A DNA stretch of 64,000 nt from Apostichopus japonicus (taxonomy: Eukaryota; Echinodermata; Holothuroidea; Aspidochirotida; Stichopodidae). The translations under genes were made by a program, and so were the position numbers. Positions 24,389 to 38,900 of this stretch are shown piece by piece. Below the pieces are notes generated by a model. The model searched no databases. It was not told the DNA's origin and saw only the letters and a program-made list of their open reading frames with translations. The stretch's first letter is position 1, and every line of letters begins with the position of its first letter. The stretch is taken from NCBI RefSeq assembly GCF_037975245.1, contig NC_092566.1, positions 3,970,001-4,034,000 on the forward strand. The letters run 5' to 3'.

Positions 24389-27300
24389 CTGTGTGAATTA
24401 AAAACGGACAGCAAAATGTAAGCTCAGCAGATTTAACAAAATTGTATTATTTTTGTCAACCATCTTGGTGTTTTAAAGGATTTTGTGGTGGCTGAAGTTG
24501 ATTGCGTGGTAAAATTACTAAAAAAAACTTCAGAATTTATCGGCAAAAACGACATCCTGGTAGCATATTACGTCACGAAGATAGGTATTTTTAAATTTTT
24601 GCGGTATTTTGTAAATACATCTGGCAACAGCAAAATGGATTGTCATTAGGACACTTCAACTGACTAATAACAACTGATTTATAGCATTTTAGAAATTCTT
24701 CGGTTAAATAAAATTTGGCTATTACTTCGACTCTCCGAGCAATCGGAAGGTTTTTGCTTAAACTTGCTCCTCTTCTAGCTCAAAATCTAAACGATCATAA
24801 TATGGAAATTTGCAGGGGCCATGATAGGCTTAGACATCAGCTATCTCGTGGTGGGAAGGATGTACCAGTTAAAAACGTTTACCTATGCTTTGGGGGAGGG
24901 GGTCGGGAGGGGCATTCGAATTTAGTGTGTAAGGCAATGGAACAGTTAAATTGTGGTGCGATGCATCTACACGGTGGATCTTGCTAGTCACAACTGAAAG
25001 GGTACTCACCAAAACAAATTATTTTCGTCACAAAATGTCTGTCCAACAAACTCATTGATGGAGAGAGCCTGCAAGGACGGAGATAAAAACACCAGTAGTT
25101 TATTAAAAGGATAATCCAGAGCAAAAAGACAGTTTCTACTGACAAAAGAGGAACACAGTCTATCATACATCTTTGTGAAAATTTCATCCAATTCCGAGAT
25201 GGTATACTAGAGACATTGATAACTGAATTGTCACAATTTGTTAGATTTGTGAACTTGGAGTAAGTAGGTATATATGACGTAATAGTTGCAGAATGACATG
25301 CAGTAACATGAATGTTGTTTTTCACTGTTATTTTTTCATTTGTTTTAGTGTTCCAATTTTACCTAATTGGATGTCAAGTTAACCATATTTAAACTTATAA
25401 CGGTAGACTATTCATACTGAGATATATAAATCACAACTTTGAATAAGAAAATTGTAATGTAAAGGGGGCAAATGGTTTGTGCCCTTGTTAGACATCACAA
25501 ACGGTTGCTTCAACTTCCGTTCTACTGCAAAATGTGTCAACTTCAAATGTTGTTATCTCAAACGTTACATTGGAGTTGAATGCTTATTTTACCAGGATGC
25601 TTATGAGATATTCATATTTCATCTGTTAAAATGGACAATCCTATGTACAAACTGCAGGCCCTATTTCTTATGTTGTCTTACAAAAAGGTTATGAGGAAGG
25701 CTAGGATGTTTTTATTAGACTGCTACGTAACAATTGTCATTCAATGAGCAACTTGTGGGAGGTATTTTCAAGTCTGTTGGTCCAGCATCTAGCATAGGGT
25801 CACTTATTTACACATTTAAATTACAATGATGAATGGAAACACTTGTATCCTTGTGATTCAGGATTTTTGAGTTTCATACATTCAAGAATAAAAATCGTTG
25901 CTCCTTTGGCAAATAAAATGCCCCAACAGTTATCGCTCCCGGGATGGTTTGTTGTTTTCATTAACCTAATGATTTTATAACGACTTTCATATTGTGAACA
26001 AAATCGATGGTCCATTTTTACTAACGATATGCCCCCTCCAGGCCTACCCCAGTTCACACATACACACGCATCCGTTCTGCAACTTACATTGATTGTATAT
26101 CTGAATAAACTTAAGTACTGTATCCATTGAATCCACTCAGGTAGGGACGAAATATTCACCAGTACACCGCCGAATATCTGAAAATAAAACAACAAAACAG
26201 TAAACATGATCTTCGAAACACAATTGCTTCAAAAGCGTGATGGAAAATTCCAGTGTACTCTTTATTCTGGAATTTGGCACATGAGTCATCAGAATAAGTT
26301 AAGACCGTAATAACTAAAACCAAATCGAATGTAGGCCTCTTCATTGAATGTATTAATTTTGGCGTCGAGAAGACAAAGATGTGACAGGGACTCAATTTTG
26401 CACCTTTTACTGCTTGTTATGTATATTTTCCGGGCCCTACATAATTTCATGGGTCTAGTCATTGACCCGGGACCCTGAGGTGTAGCCCCTGACCTCTCGT
26501 CAGCAGCAAACCCACAAGGCATTAGCTAACAGAGCTGACAAATTGTCATTTCTCATTGTAGTTTCGTATCTTGGTGTTGATCAACGCATCCCATGATATA
26601 CCGATAGCAAAAAGAGAAAAATATATGTCAAATGAACGGCATCTCCAAGCAAACCCAACGAGACGGGGTCAGGGCAGGCACCTAGCGAGGAATTTGCCAA
26701 GGGGGGGGGGGAGGGGCAAAGCTTGAAGGCAAACTATCTAAGAGTAACCCCACCGTAGGTTGGCGCGAAGCGTATAAGAAAATGTTGGCCGAAAATGCCT
26801 CCCAGATCGCTGGAAGTCGCACTTCCCAGGCCTTGTACGTTGCATTTGAAAATACTAGCGAAATCATAAAAAAGGATGCTCAAGCAGTCGCCCACTTCGC
26901 CGGGGCCTACGGGGATATGGGATGAAGAATGTTCTTTCATTTTCATAATTAAAGAAATATGATATCAGACTCCCAAACGGAGGTACAATCAGGCGCGGCG
27001 GAACGGAAAAATTATTGGGGGGGCTAATGTGTGGAGACTATCTAAGCGGAGCGCCACCATCGGTTGGCGCGGAGCGTACAAGAAAATTTTGGGTTTTTTC
27101 AAAGCCCCAGATGGCCGGAAACGGCACTTCCCGAGTGTTTTATGCTGCGAATACCTAGCCCTAAAATATGGGTCTCAAGCCTGCAATTTCTCAGATTGCA
27201 CGTAAAAAAGTATGTAAAAACATTGTAATTTGTATATTCGATGGTGTTTTAAGAGAGTAGCTATTACTCGCAGTGTACTCGCAAAGACGTTTTTGAGTGT

Positions 27301-29245
27301 AGTAAGGGCAGTGGCGGAGCTAGGGGTATTGGTCAGGGGGCAGGAATGGTCTGTAGGGGCGCTTTCGACACTATCTAAGCGGAGCGCCACCACAGGTTGG
27401 CGAGGAGCGTACAGAAAATTTTTGAGTAAAGATACTCCCTAGATTGCAGGAAATGACCCTTTCCGGGCCTTGTTAATTTGCAGATAAACGGAGAATAAAT
27501 AGGTTTCGTCGCCATTTTGTCCGAAAATTACACCAACAGAATATGACAAATGTCAATAGGTATATGAGAGCGCAATAAAATAGTCAATAATCGCGAATAA
27601 GTGAAAAGTAGTGAAAAGCTGAAAAGGGCGCCAGCAGTCCATTTGAGTCCGTCAGGGGGGGGGCATCCGCCCCCTGACTGTATGGACGCTCCGCCACTAC
27701 GTAAGGGGATGTTGGACAACTGGCTGAAATGAGGAAAGTCATTGACCTAAGACGAAGTTGTGTTACGCTTACCGGTACTCACACTCACTGCTTCCACTTT
27801 TCACGGGGCGTGAAGACGCGGTTGGGGTGACAATGTGGTCTATAGCCAGGGGACGGGCCGAGGGTCCCCCAGCAATTACTTAAATTATCACACCTATATA
27901 GTATACGTGTGCATCGGACTGATCGACAAGTATGCATTGAAAAATGGGCAGATGCAAGTTTCGGAGCCTTGGTAAATATTGGGGGGGCTTATCATGCATT
28001 TGCCCCCTCAACTTTTTCATTGGAGGGCTGAGCCCCCCCCCCCCAAGCCCCCCCCCCCGGTTCCGCCGCCACTGGGTACAATGACAATTGTTCACGGGTC
28101 CTCCGATCTGAATCACGAAGCCAACTTCGCGAAGGTATTGACAAGTTTCAGCATCTTGCATAAAAGATATATATGGAGCGCCAAAAGGGCAAATTTCATC
28201 GTTGCTGCATGAGGAAACCATTCGCATTAGCATCAAATTTGATCGTAGGATCAAACTCAGTTGTTGCATCAGCCCTTTTGGCACTCCATACATGATAAAA
28301 CTGAATAACTTTGAAATGCATGCAAATTTCAACAAATAGTAATGTGGCATAATCGATATAGAGCCTCTATCGATCCGCCCAATTAGTGTTCTCCTGTCCC
28401 TGTCTCAGGAAAAATGACGAAAAGAAAAAGGCGAACATCCTTTTTGATGTTATCATCCAGGATCTATTTTTTGTTGTAACTTGGATGTCAGATTAAACAC
28501 ATTGAAGTACATGAAGTGAGAAAATTGGGCCAATTGAGGCAAGTTTAGACCACTAACGGCCTTCCAAGAGCAGCGTACGAAAATTGTTCACTACCGAGTA
28601 AAGACGTTTGTTTACAAGTGAAGAAAACTTCAGGCTCTCATAGCAACAACAAAATCTTCATGGTCATGAAAAGGAAATTTGAAGATGCCACGAATACCCA
28701 ATGAACGTGTCACCATCCAGTGATGGGTAGGGTTTAGCTAGTAAGAACTTCTACAAGGGCCACATAACTTTGTGACGATCTATTGTGTGAGTCAATGGGA
28801 AATTATATGGAGTACGCTACCCTCAATCTATTAACTCAGTAGATCCACTGACCTCTAACCTATGTTAGAGGTCAGTGAGTAGATCATAAACGAAGCAGGA
28901 AGAGGAAGTGGGCGTTGACCCTGAATTAGGTCAATGAGGGCACAGTGCTAAAATGTTATCAAGTTTGGTAAAGATATATGATGATTCGAGTGCGTGTATG
29001 TAGAATCATGGAGACAGGGTAAAGAGGAGTTATGTGAATAAATTCAAATTCTTACCATAGACAGAACAAAAACCATCGCACTCATAATAGTAGCCACACC
29101 GAGATCTTTGAAGGATGAGCTTACGGCAAAAGCGACACCAGTAGTTACAAATGATGTAAGCACCAACGTGAATACAAAGATGAAGTAGGCGTTGGCTTCA
29201 GGTTTCAATCCTAAATACAAATGGAAAATGTACTGTTTGTTTTAA

Positions 29246-29314
<69 letters not shown>

Positions 29315-32300
29315 TACCAATCAAACAACCGTCATTTGCGCGTCTTTCGATTATCTTCCACAACTAACCAACCCCTCCCCACCAATGCCTGCCGAGAGAG
29401 TGGGAAGGGAGGGGGGGGGGAGTCAGGGGTCCCGTATGGAGCTGGAGTATATTGAACAAAGGATATAGTGTATTTTTGTATTTTCAAAATATACTTAAGT
29501 AAATGTGATGAAGATTACAAAAATGGATCCGGTCGCAATTTAGCGGCCTGAACCCAGACATAATTTATCGATGTTTCTGTCCCCCACCCCCCCCCCAATC
29601 TTCTGGGCTTTTGAAAGCATGTGAGTGCTTTTGAAAGCGGAGTGTATTTGAAAGCATTTGAAGCATTTGAAAGCGGAGTGTATAGCCTAGTGGTTAACGC
29701 CGGCGTCTCCCAGTCATGGGATCCCCGGTTCGATTCCCCGCCGACAGCAATGTGTGTCGTCTGGCAAGGGTGTTGTTCAATAACAACTTCCCGACATGGA
29801 CGTTAAATGGATGTGTGCCGAGAGATTGGCTTCGGTCACCTTGCGAGTCTACAAGCCTCCATGGCTTCTTTCGCGAGTTCCTGCTTGCGGGAAGATCACA
29901 TATACATAAATACACATACACATGTACCGTTCATACTACCTACCTCATGTCTCATGTGCGTAGTGGGGTTCGGAGGTTATTGATGGTTGCCCTTCTTATT
30001 CTGTGAATTTGTTAGTCATTATTTCCTTAGTTACAAATGTCTTCACCGGGAGAGGAAGGGACGAGGAACACATAACGAGTTGAATCTTCCTCATTACAAG
30101 CCGAATCTTTCCACTCCCCTCCCGCCCCTCCCCTTCCCCCAGTACTACCGCTGTTACGCTACTGTCAATGGTGTTTTACCCTACTTCGTATATAGTATCC
30201 CCTCAAAAGGGTAAATACCTACTCTCAATCACAAAGAAATATTCGAAATGCGTTCAACGAAAGGTAACAATGCACAACGAAAATTGAAATTTATCAAATC
30301 AAAATGACGACAAAAACACGTATAGATGAGAATGAGATGGAAAGGTGTGATCACGTGGTTTCACTTATATGTAAAAAAAAAATCTTACCAATCATCCAGT
30401 ACGTAATCGTTGTAAATATCAGAGTCGGGAAAAGTCGCAACGGTAACAGATCACAAATTATCTTCCCAAAATAGTACGGCGATACTCTGTAAAACCCATT
30501 AGCTGATTCATGGCTAAAATTAAAGGTCAAAATCATGGTCCATATTATATGAAATTGAACGCTTAGCAAGTTATCTAGGAAAAACACAAAGCCACCTTTT
30601 CTCAAGCTTTCGTGACTAGCGTAAAATAATTTTAAATGGTGTTACAAATGACGTCCAAAATCAGGGGCGCAACCGCTTTAGCCCTTTCCTCCCCCCCCCC
30701 CCTACAAAATCAAACAGCCTGCGCATTGAATATTTAAAATATTCCTATACTTATACCGTACATAAATATAGCATGTATATGCGGTAAAGCCAAACAGTAA
30801 AAAAACCTGCAATATTGTTTCAAAAGGTGCAAAATATACCACCAGTTTGCATCTAGAGCACTCCCATGTACCAAAAAATCACTTAGATCCCTCCCGATCG
30901 ATGACAGAAAAATCGTAGCCGCCCGCTCCTCACATAAATAAAGGTGATTGCGCCAGTGGATCTGATACGTTTTTTCTTGGCTAGGCAGAACCACCGTCAA
31001 TGCAAAACCCATTTTAAAGCAGTATTAGGATTCGCTTTGCTCCTTATAAGCCCCCCCCCCCTCCTCGGGTCCCTCAAAAGAAAACGTTACCTCAAACAAA
31101 GCTGTTATCGCGAGGCAATGGAAATTGGATTGAACTTATAAACTTACACAAATATTGCTCTCTCCTGAATGAATATCTCCATGCCACTCATGTTTGCAAA
31201 AACCTGCTGCATACTGAGAAAGAAGAATGCCCCAACTCTGAACAAAAGAAGAAGAAGAAAAAAGGAACCTGTCATGTTCTGCTTTTTAATCACATTTCAA
31301 ATGTCAAAGAAAACAAAGTTGGTTGGTCGACCTGTGCACTAGAGATATCGCAGTATTGATGTATATAGTAATACTTTAGTCAATGGCGTGAAAGCGGGGA
31401 GGGCAAAATTTAACGTCTAAAAGATTGCCTCAGAATGCAACAACTGTAAAGTTTAAGTTTTTCCTCGGCCGGGTGGACCGCCAAAGCATCCAACCACCTT
31501 TATTAAACGACCCCACAGCCACACCACTTGGCTCATTCGTATATGTTTTCATCCAACTAAAGCCCATCAAAGGATCATTCCGGTATCTAAGTCAGTCGTG
31601 GGGTGGAGGTGGGGGGGGGGGGGTGGTGGGGTGGTTGCAAATTCCCTTTCTTCTCTGCACGTCACTGTTTGTAGTGTAACTATCATCACTAGAATGTAGG
31701 CCACTGTTATTTGCCGTGTTATTAGTATAGTGTTACTGTTGCATTATTCTGTCCTGTTACTGTAGTGTCACCATAAGTATTACTGTAACATTACCGTACA
31801 GTTTTACTGTCACATTAGTGTAGTTTTACTGTAGTAATGTAGTGTTATGTTATTGTAGTGTTATGTTATGGTAGTGTTATGTTATTGCAGTGTTATGTTA
31901 TTGTAGTGTTATGTTATTGTAGCGTTATGTTATTGCAGTGTTATGTTATTGCAGTGTTATGTTATCGTAGTGTTATGTTATGTTATTGTAGTGTTAATGT
32001 TATTGTAGTGTTATGTTATTGTAGTGTTATGTTATGGTAGTGTTATGTTATTGCAGTGTTATGTTATTGTAGTGTTATGTTATTGTAGCGTTATGTTATT
32101 GCAGTGTTATGTTATTGCAGTGTTATGTTATCGTAGTGTTATGTTATGTTATTGTAGTGTTAATGTTATTGTAGTGTTATGTTATTGTAGTGTAGTTTTA
32201 TTGTAGTGTTATGTTACTTGTAGTGTTATGTTGTGTTATACCGTAGTTCAGTCCGCAGTATACACATTTGGGAAATGATGAACCTGCGTGTGCTTTACAG

Positions 32301-32885
32301 TTCATTTCTGGGAGAAGTGATGTATTTTGGTTACTTAGTAGTTGGTTTTAGTTCTCTAATATTTATACTGAAGAGTTGAATATGGGACATTCATTCATTC
32401 TCACCTGTTCTGGATACCTTCAGGCCTGCTGTTATCTAACTGGAAATAGATCAGGCCCGACAAGAGTGCAAAGATCAACAAAATCACATTCTGAAATACA
32501 AGAATTACATAAAACAATTTTGGTAAAAAGTTATAAACTGTCAATTGCAAAATGATATAGAAAGAACTAAACTCTAGATTCCTATTCAGGAGTGTTGTAT
32601 CTTTTAAATATTTGTTATGAAAGTTTGTGTAAAGTATTGACAACGAATGCGAAATCCAGGGTCATCTCCATATTTTTGACGTTCTTAATGAAGACTTGAT
32701 CTGACAACATAAACAAGGCAATAGTACATCTGCTATCATATATATACTATATACCATAATGTTCATGTTTTCTTTTGAACAGCTAAAAACATTACATATA
32801 ACAATATATATATATATATATAACAATATATATATATATATATATAACACTATATATATATATATATATAACAATATATATATAT

Positions 32886-32951
<66 letters not shown>

Positions 32952-35900
32952 CTCATATAATTATGAGCCATCTCGTCGTTTGATTTTTCCCCATACTGGC
33001 TTTCACGCATGATTTAAGGGAAGTATTGATGAGCTTACAACTATCTTCAGGAAGTTTTCTACATATTGCATGTTTTAGAGAAGACTTACTTTCACATTGT
33101 ATATTTGCACGTGAAAAACAAAACAAAATAAATCAAACAAAATCAAACAAACAACAGAAGTCTCTAGAATGTCTAGTTTATAAAAGGATCTCCATGGCAA
33201 CACTCACCTGGACTACCATCACAAATGGATTACGTATTATGTTCTTTGCTGCCCTCGCTGATACAGCGGTGAGCTACGGAAGTCAAGAAAAGACGAATTA
33301 ACTATACTTATAACACTCTGTAAAGCACAAGCTTTTACTTCAACTCATGAGTGGAAGGGTTAGGCTTTTTGGCAGTCGTAAATTGGTCCATGGAGTTGGA
33401 ATATACACAAGCTCAGGAAAACACCCGCAAAATACAGATTCAAATATGACGTAACGAGTTGCCGGAAATGACGTGACGAGTTAAAGGAACATGTCAGTTA
33501 GAGATTAACCTTAGTCCTTAAACCCCCACTTAATCCACTCTATCCGTATTAAATATGACGTTGTCACCTGCTGAAAGAATGAGGTAGCATATGATATCTC
33601 TTGAGTATCGGCATGCCGGTTCCTTCTGCCTGATGAGGAGACACCCATGATCTTTTTAGCTTCAATCTCTAGATCGCGTTTTGCTTCCGATTTTTTGTAG
33701 ACTTCTGTAAGTAACTCTGTTGGGCGTGAGAAGGAACCATTCTCCACCGTATCAAGTGCTTTAAAAGGAACAAAACAATGGAGAAAAAAAAACAGCTACA
33801 AAAACATATTTTACAACATTTTGTAAAACAGTGAAATTCATTGTTCTCTTCAAAATGAGTGTTTTCTTATGTAGGTTCTTATGCAGGTCATATTTATCGA
33901 TGTATTCATGTCAAAGGTCAACTTGCAGTTGACGTCAGCCCTACGGAACACACTAAGTGACTGGACCTAATCAAACTTATTCAAACTAACATGAGTTTTG
34001 TCGTCTATCACTAAACTATCAAACTTGTATGCGATATAAATAATGAAGGAAAAAATGCAAATCATTACATCCAATATCATCGTTATATTTCTGCAAAAGT
34101 TTATGACGAAAATGTGTTAGATATTGACGAGCACGTTTTAGAAATGAATTACAAAATTAAACAAGTCGACTCATCCACTTAAATTTAAATCAAACGTATA
34201 AGCATACTTTACAATGCTGCATGTCTGAACTAAATGAAAAACTTAATTATATTGGATACTAACTTTACAGTTCGTGGGGAAAATTGTTGTGTTGAAAGTG
34301 ACGACTAATCTTTTCCCCCTCAAAACTAATAGTGTATGCCACACCCCAGCACCCCACCCCAACCCCCCCCCCCCCCAGAGGCCCTGCGCCCTAATTCGCT
34401 GGCTACCTTCACTTGCTTCATACCCTACCTTTAGTTTTCCCTCCTCCTGTTACGGTTGACTGGTTCAGAATAATTGTATCCAGAAAGAAATCCGCTGGAT
34501 TATTGTGCTCCTCGCAAACATAGCCTAGTAAAAAATTTCAATCGTAAAAGAAAGAGTATATGTATATATATTTCAAGTAATATATTACTTTATGAAATCC
34601 GGTAATCCTCGCTTAACAGTAAAATGACTCACTATATTTTTTAACAAAGTTAACATGCTGATAATGTTTCAGTAAGATATAGCCCAAGTGGAGGGATCTT
34701 TATCTGGTCCTTCAGTATTTAAATTACGATTAACTGGTATATTGTTTATATTTACACCAACGATGTAGGGATTGTGGCCCATCGTATTTCTCAGCCACCA
34801 TGCACGTTATACGGGATGATTATGTACTGTGGCAGTGATGGAGGATAATTTAATCCGTAGGGGTGGGGTGGGGGGGACACAAACTTCGAGGGTCAGTGGG
34901 ACATGTGTCTTTAATATGAGAGGCAAACAAACAAAACGAAAAACAACATCAAAACCTCCAGGCGAAATGGATCATCTGTGTACTTGGAAAGATTTCCAAT
35001 AATGGGGCACGTTTAATTACAAAAAAAGGAACTGTGTACTTTTCATTAACAAAAACGGACACTCTTGAACTAGTCAATGCAAAGGGGACACTGTCGAGGT
35101 TTTTCAAACAAAGCTGGTGCCATATTGCCCCTATGGTCCGGCACTTCGTAAATCCCTCGTATTATTTATCATTAAGAAACATGTATCGGAGAGATACAAC
35201 CAAGTTTGACCGCAGTTTCCCTTGTTCTTTTCGAAGGTTAAATCAGGGCCACGCCCATCGTTATACGTCTATGCACAGGACTATATTGTCCACAGAAGAG
35301 TAAACGATATGCTTTCGTCCTCATATCGATCTTGTAGATATTTCTGCGACCAAATAATGACCCACATCATGCATGAGACGAAATATCCTGCATTTTATTT
35401 CAAGTCTTCTTGACGCCACAGAAGAAGAAGAAAAAAAGGTGCTAGCTTTATTTTTCATTCATTTGTTTATTTTCACACCACAACCCAAAACCGCGTGATC
35501 AGAAGAACGCGAACGTTATCGATTGTGTTTTAGTTTTTATGATATGTCTTGCCCCTTCTAAATTAATTGGGTTTCCTGTTTTCTAAATGTTTATACTCAC
35601 CGATATTACTGAAGTACTCCAAAGCGCTATCAGCTGGTCCATGATAAACAGTTTCACCCAAACTCAGGAGATGTAGACGGTTAATTTGGCGGAAAATTGT
35701 GAATCGAGGCTGATGGATGGAAAATATTATGGTGCGTCCTTTTTGTGATAACCTGGGAAAATGTCAATAGAGAAGTATCTTTCAAGTCCGAGTCGGATGG
35801 AAAACGATATGATTTAATTCCAAAGTTGGATGACTCAATAATTGCAACAAGTTCATTTTGGGAAATTTCAAAAAAAGTAATACCCTTCCCCCTTTTCTCT

Positions 35901-38900
35901 TTCTTGAAAAATGTTAGATATTATTTAAAAATATGTTACTATAGTACATCATATATGTTTTTGAACAAAATTAGGATTGAAAAAAATAAATGACTAAATG
36001 AATTTCTCTGTCTCATCGAAGTTGAGATGTGAGACCTCGTAAATATGTAGTTACTTTTATTATATTTTTAAACAATATATATATATATGAGATATCTTAA
36101 TTTCTTAGCTTTAAATATCTTACGTAATACGCAAGTTTTTTATGTCTGATATTATTAATATCTAATGTGCTGAATTAAATATTCGGATGGCTTTCCATGG
36201 AAATACAAGTAATTAGCACGACCTTGTTTGTGGACCTATAGACTTCACATATAGCATTTTAATTTGGCTTCTACCCCATACATGTGAGTCGGTTTCAACG
36301 ACCCATGTACCTATTTATATTGTAGTCACAATATAGCATACAGTGGGATGAATCTAGGTCGAAGGTAAACTACACACAAATTATCAACTAGTTTACTTGG
36401 AAATTATAGACCTCGCCGGTGTCGGCAATTAGCCCGTTCGTGAACTAAGCATATAACACAGTTAATTAATACTTGAAGATTATTCAGAGAGATAAGATAA
36501 AAATTATAATGAAATCACGTTAGTAAACATTTACATTGCTTGAGGATAAACGCTACCTGTTCTTGCTTAGCACGGTAAGAGTAACCGATAAGGGTGAAGG
36601 AACTTACATCTTAGGCTTAGTGTCACAGTGTTGGCATGGGCTTATTGTCACAGTGTTGGCATGGGCTTAGTGTCACAGTGTTGGCAAGGATTAAGTGGCA
36701 CGGTGTCTGCATGGGCTTAGTGTCACGGTGCTTGCATGGGCTTAGTGTCAACAGTGTTGGCATGGGCTTAGTGCCACAGTGTTGGCATGGGCTAAGTGTC
36801 ACAGTGTTTGCATGGGCTAAGTGTCACAGTGTTTGCATGGGCTTAGTGTCACAGTGTTGGCATGGGCTAAGTGGCACGGTGTCTGCATGGGCTTAGTATC
36901 ACAGTGTTTGCATGGGCTTAGTGTCACATTGTTAGCATGGGGGTGTATAGGATGTGTTGATGGTTGTATTTTGGTTTTGCTATTTATTTACCGATCGAAA
37001 TGATTTTATCTTATTAGAAACAAAAACTAATAAAAGTGTGAACTGGTACACAAGTGAAAATTACACTAGCTTCCTACTATGTCTAACAGTTCTAAATATG
37101 GTCGAGTGGATATATGATGTATGTTTGTCTCTCACTTTACCATTCAAGTCAAAAGCCACCCCATTTCCCACTCCGTGCTCCCCTACAAGACATCACATTA
37201 AATCTTTGGAAAAATAATGTTGAAATAATAATGTTGAAAATGGTGGGGAGGCTTTGGTGGTGATTAAAGCATACATGCGCATCAATACCTCATTCCTGTT
37301 CATGATGTGATGATGGTATCCTTACCGTGCTAGGTGTTGAATCACAGCATACGCTGTAGTTGCATCTAGCCCGGTGGTGGGTTCATCCAGGAACAGAACC
37401 CCGGGCTGAGTGACCAGCTCCATACCTATGTTGGTCCTCTTACGTTCCCCTCCAGACACTCCTCTGATAAATTGTGTTCCAATCTGTGGATTTAAATAGG
37501 GAAATTTTAGCTATTTGTGTGGAGACGGAAATGTACGTTAGTCTGTGTCATAGGACGCATAGAATTGGAGTATACTGTAAAGGTTAAACAGAAACTTTCG
37601 TCACTTGTATCTATAACAAAAACAAGAATCTCAAAAATTCTCGCTCAAATAATTTACGAACAAATTGTATACACTTTCTATGTCATGCCTTCTCTTTCAA
37701 CAAGAGTTGACAGATTAAACAGACAGTAGTTTTTATTTTCTGTGAAATTATACTAGTTCCCATCCCCTCCCCCCCCCCTCCTGGAGGTTCGTATGGCGTC
37801 TCCATCCAATACACGGGAATGCACCCTAAGCAAGACTTCACATATTGAACGAGCAAAAAGATGTTGAAAGACAAGGCACTGATCAGAAACCATTTATTGT
37901 GGCGTCAAACAATTCCCTGTATAGATTTAATGAAATTATTCAGATTTATTCAAATGTGAATGAATATTCGGGTTTATTTCAGATGTGAATGAATATTCGG
38001 ATTTATTCAGATGTGATTAAATTCTATAATCATCGCTTTCATTACATGGCTTACTATAATCAAATATCTCTTCTAGTGTAAAATGTGTTTTTGGGCGAAC
38101 TATTATAACTTTGGACGAGATGATACAAATTAGAGTAAATGCGTAAACTGAGTTCTTGATAAAATATGGAATCTAGGATACTGAGCTTGTAGTGGTAAAT
38201 TATTACTACATTTTGTTTCAGACAGAAGTTCTTTATTACACGATCTATAAACAGTGAGTGATATTGATATGCAAATATGTTTGAAACACAAATTGAGACA
38301 AACCTTTGTTTCGGCACATTTTGTAAGTCCAAGCTCCTCTATGATATCATCGACTCGTTTACTTTTCTCTTCCTTCGATACGCTCCTTGGAAGTCTCAGA
38401 GAAGCGGAAAATTCCAGATTCTCTCGGACTGTTAGAGTACCCATGATGACGTCATCCTGTTAATTTAAAATCCAGAGATGGCGAAGCATTTGAAGGGACA
38501 TTTTCAAAAGTTAGCAGCTATATCCACATTTTGTGTTAAGATCTACATAACGATGGGTGATAACCTTATTATGATAGCATCATTTCATCGAAGATATGGA
38601 ATTTAATGGAATAACACCAAAATAAAAAAAAGGAATAGAATTTTCAAGCACATTGAAACCTTTATCCAGGAACTACAGCATAAAACGCAGACACTGTTAT
38701 TTGGTTTGTAAAATGATTCTTACTTCAACTTTATAAATTTATAAACTGAATAGGTTTTGGTTGCTGAAGTTAATACATTAAAAAAAAAAGAAGAACAAAA
38801 TAATTCTATGTTAAAGTAATATAAATCACCAATGTAGTATATGGTAGAAGGTAGAACCCCTGCAAAAAGCAAAATCCCCCACCAACACACCCCCCTCCCA

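Noticed and set aside
22823-28074. Search for a hAT transposase gene inside the elements
   Set aside because: No frame with an RNase H-like or BED-finger pattern; all are non-autonomous.
27880-28350. 156-codon minus-strand frame
   Set aside because: It spans the right end of a hAT-like element and its flank; no family motif.
29672-29745. A functional tRNA gene
   Set aside because: A and B boxes are present but the sequence continues into a SINE body shared with another locus.
32792-33010. Frames rich in Tyr-Ile repeats
   Set aside because: Translation of (AT)n microsatellite.
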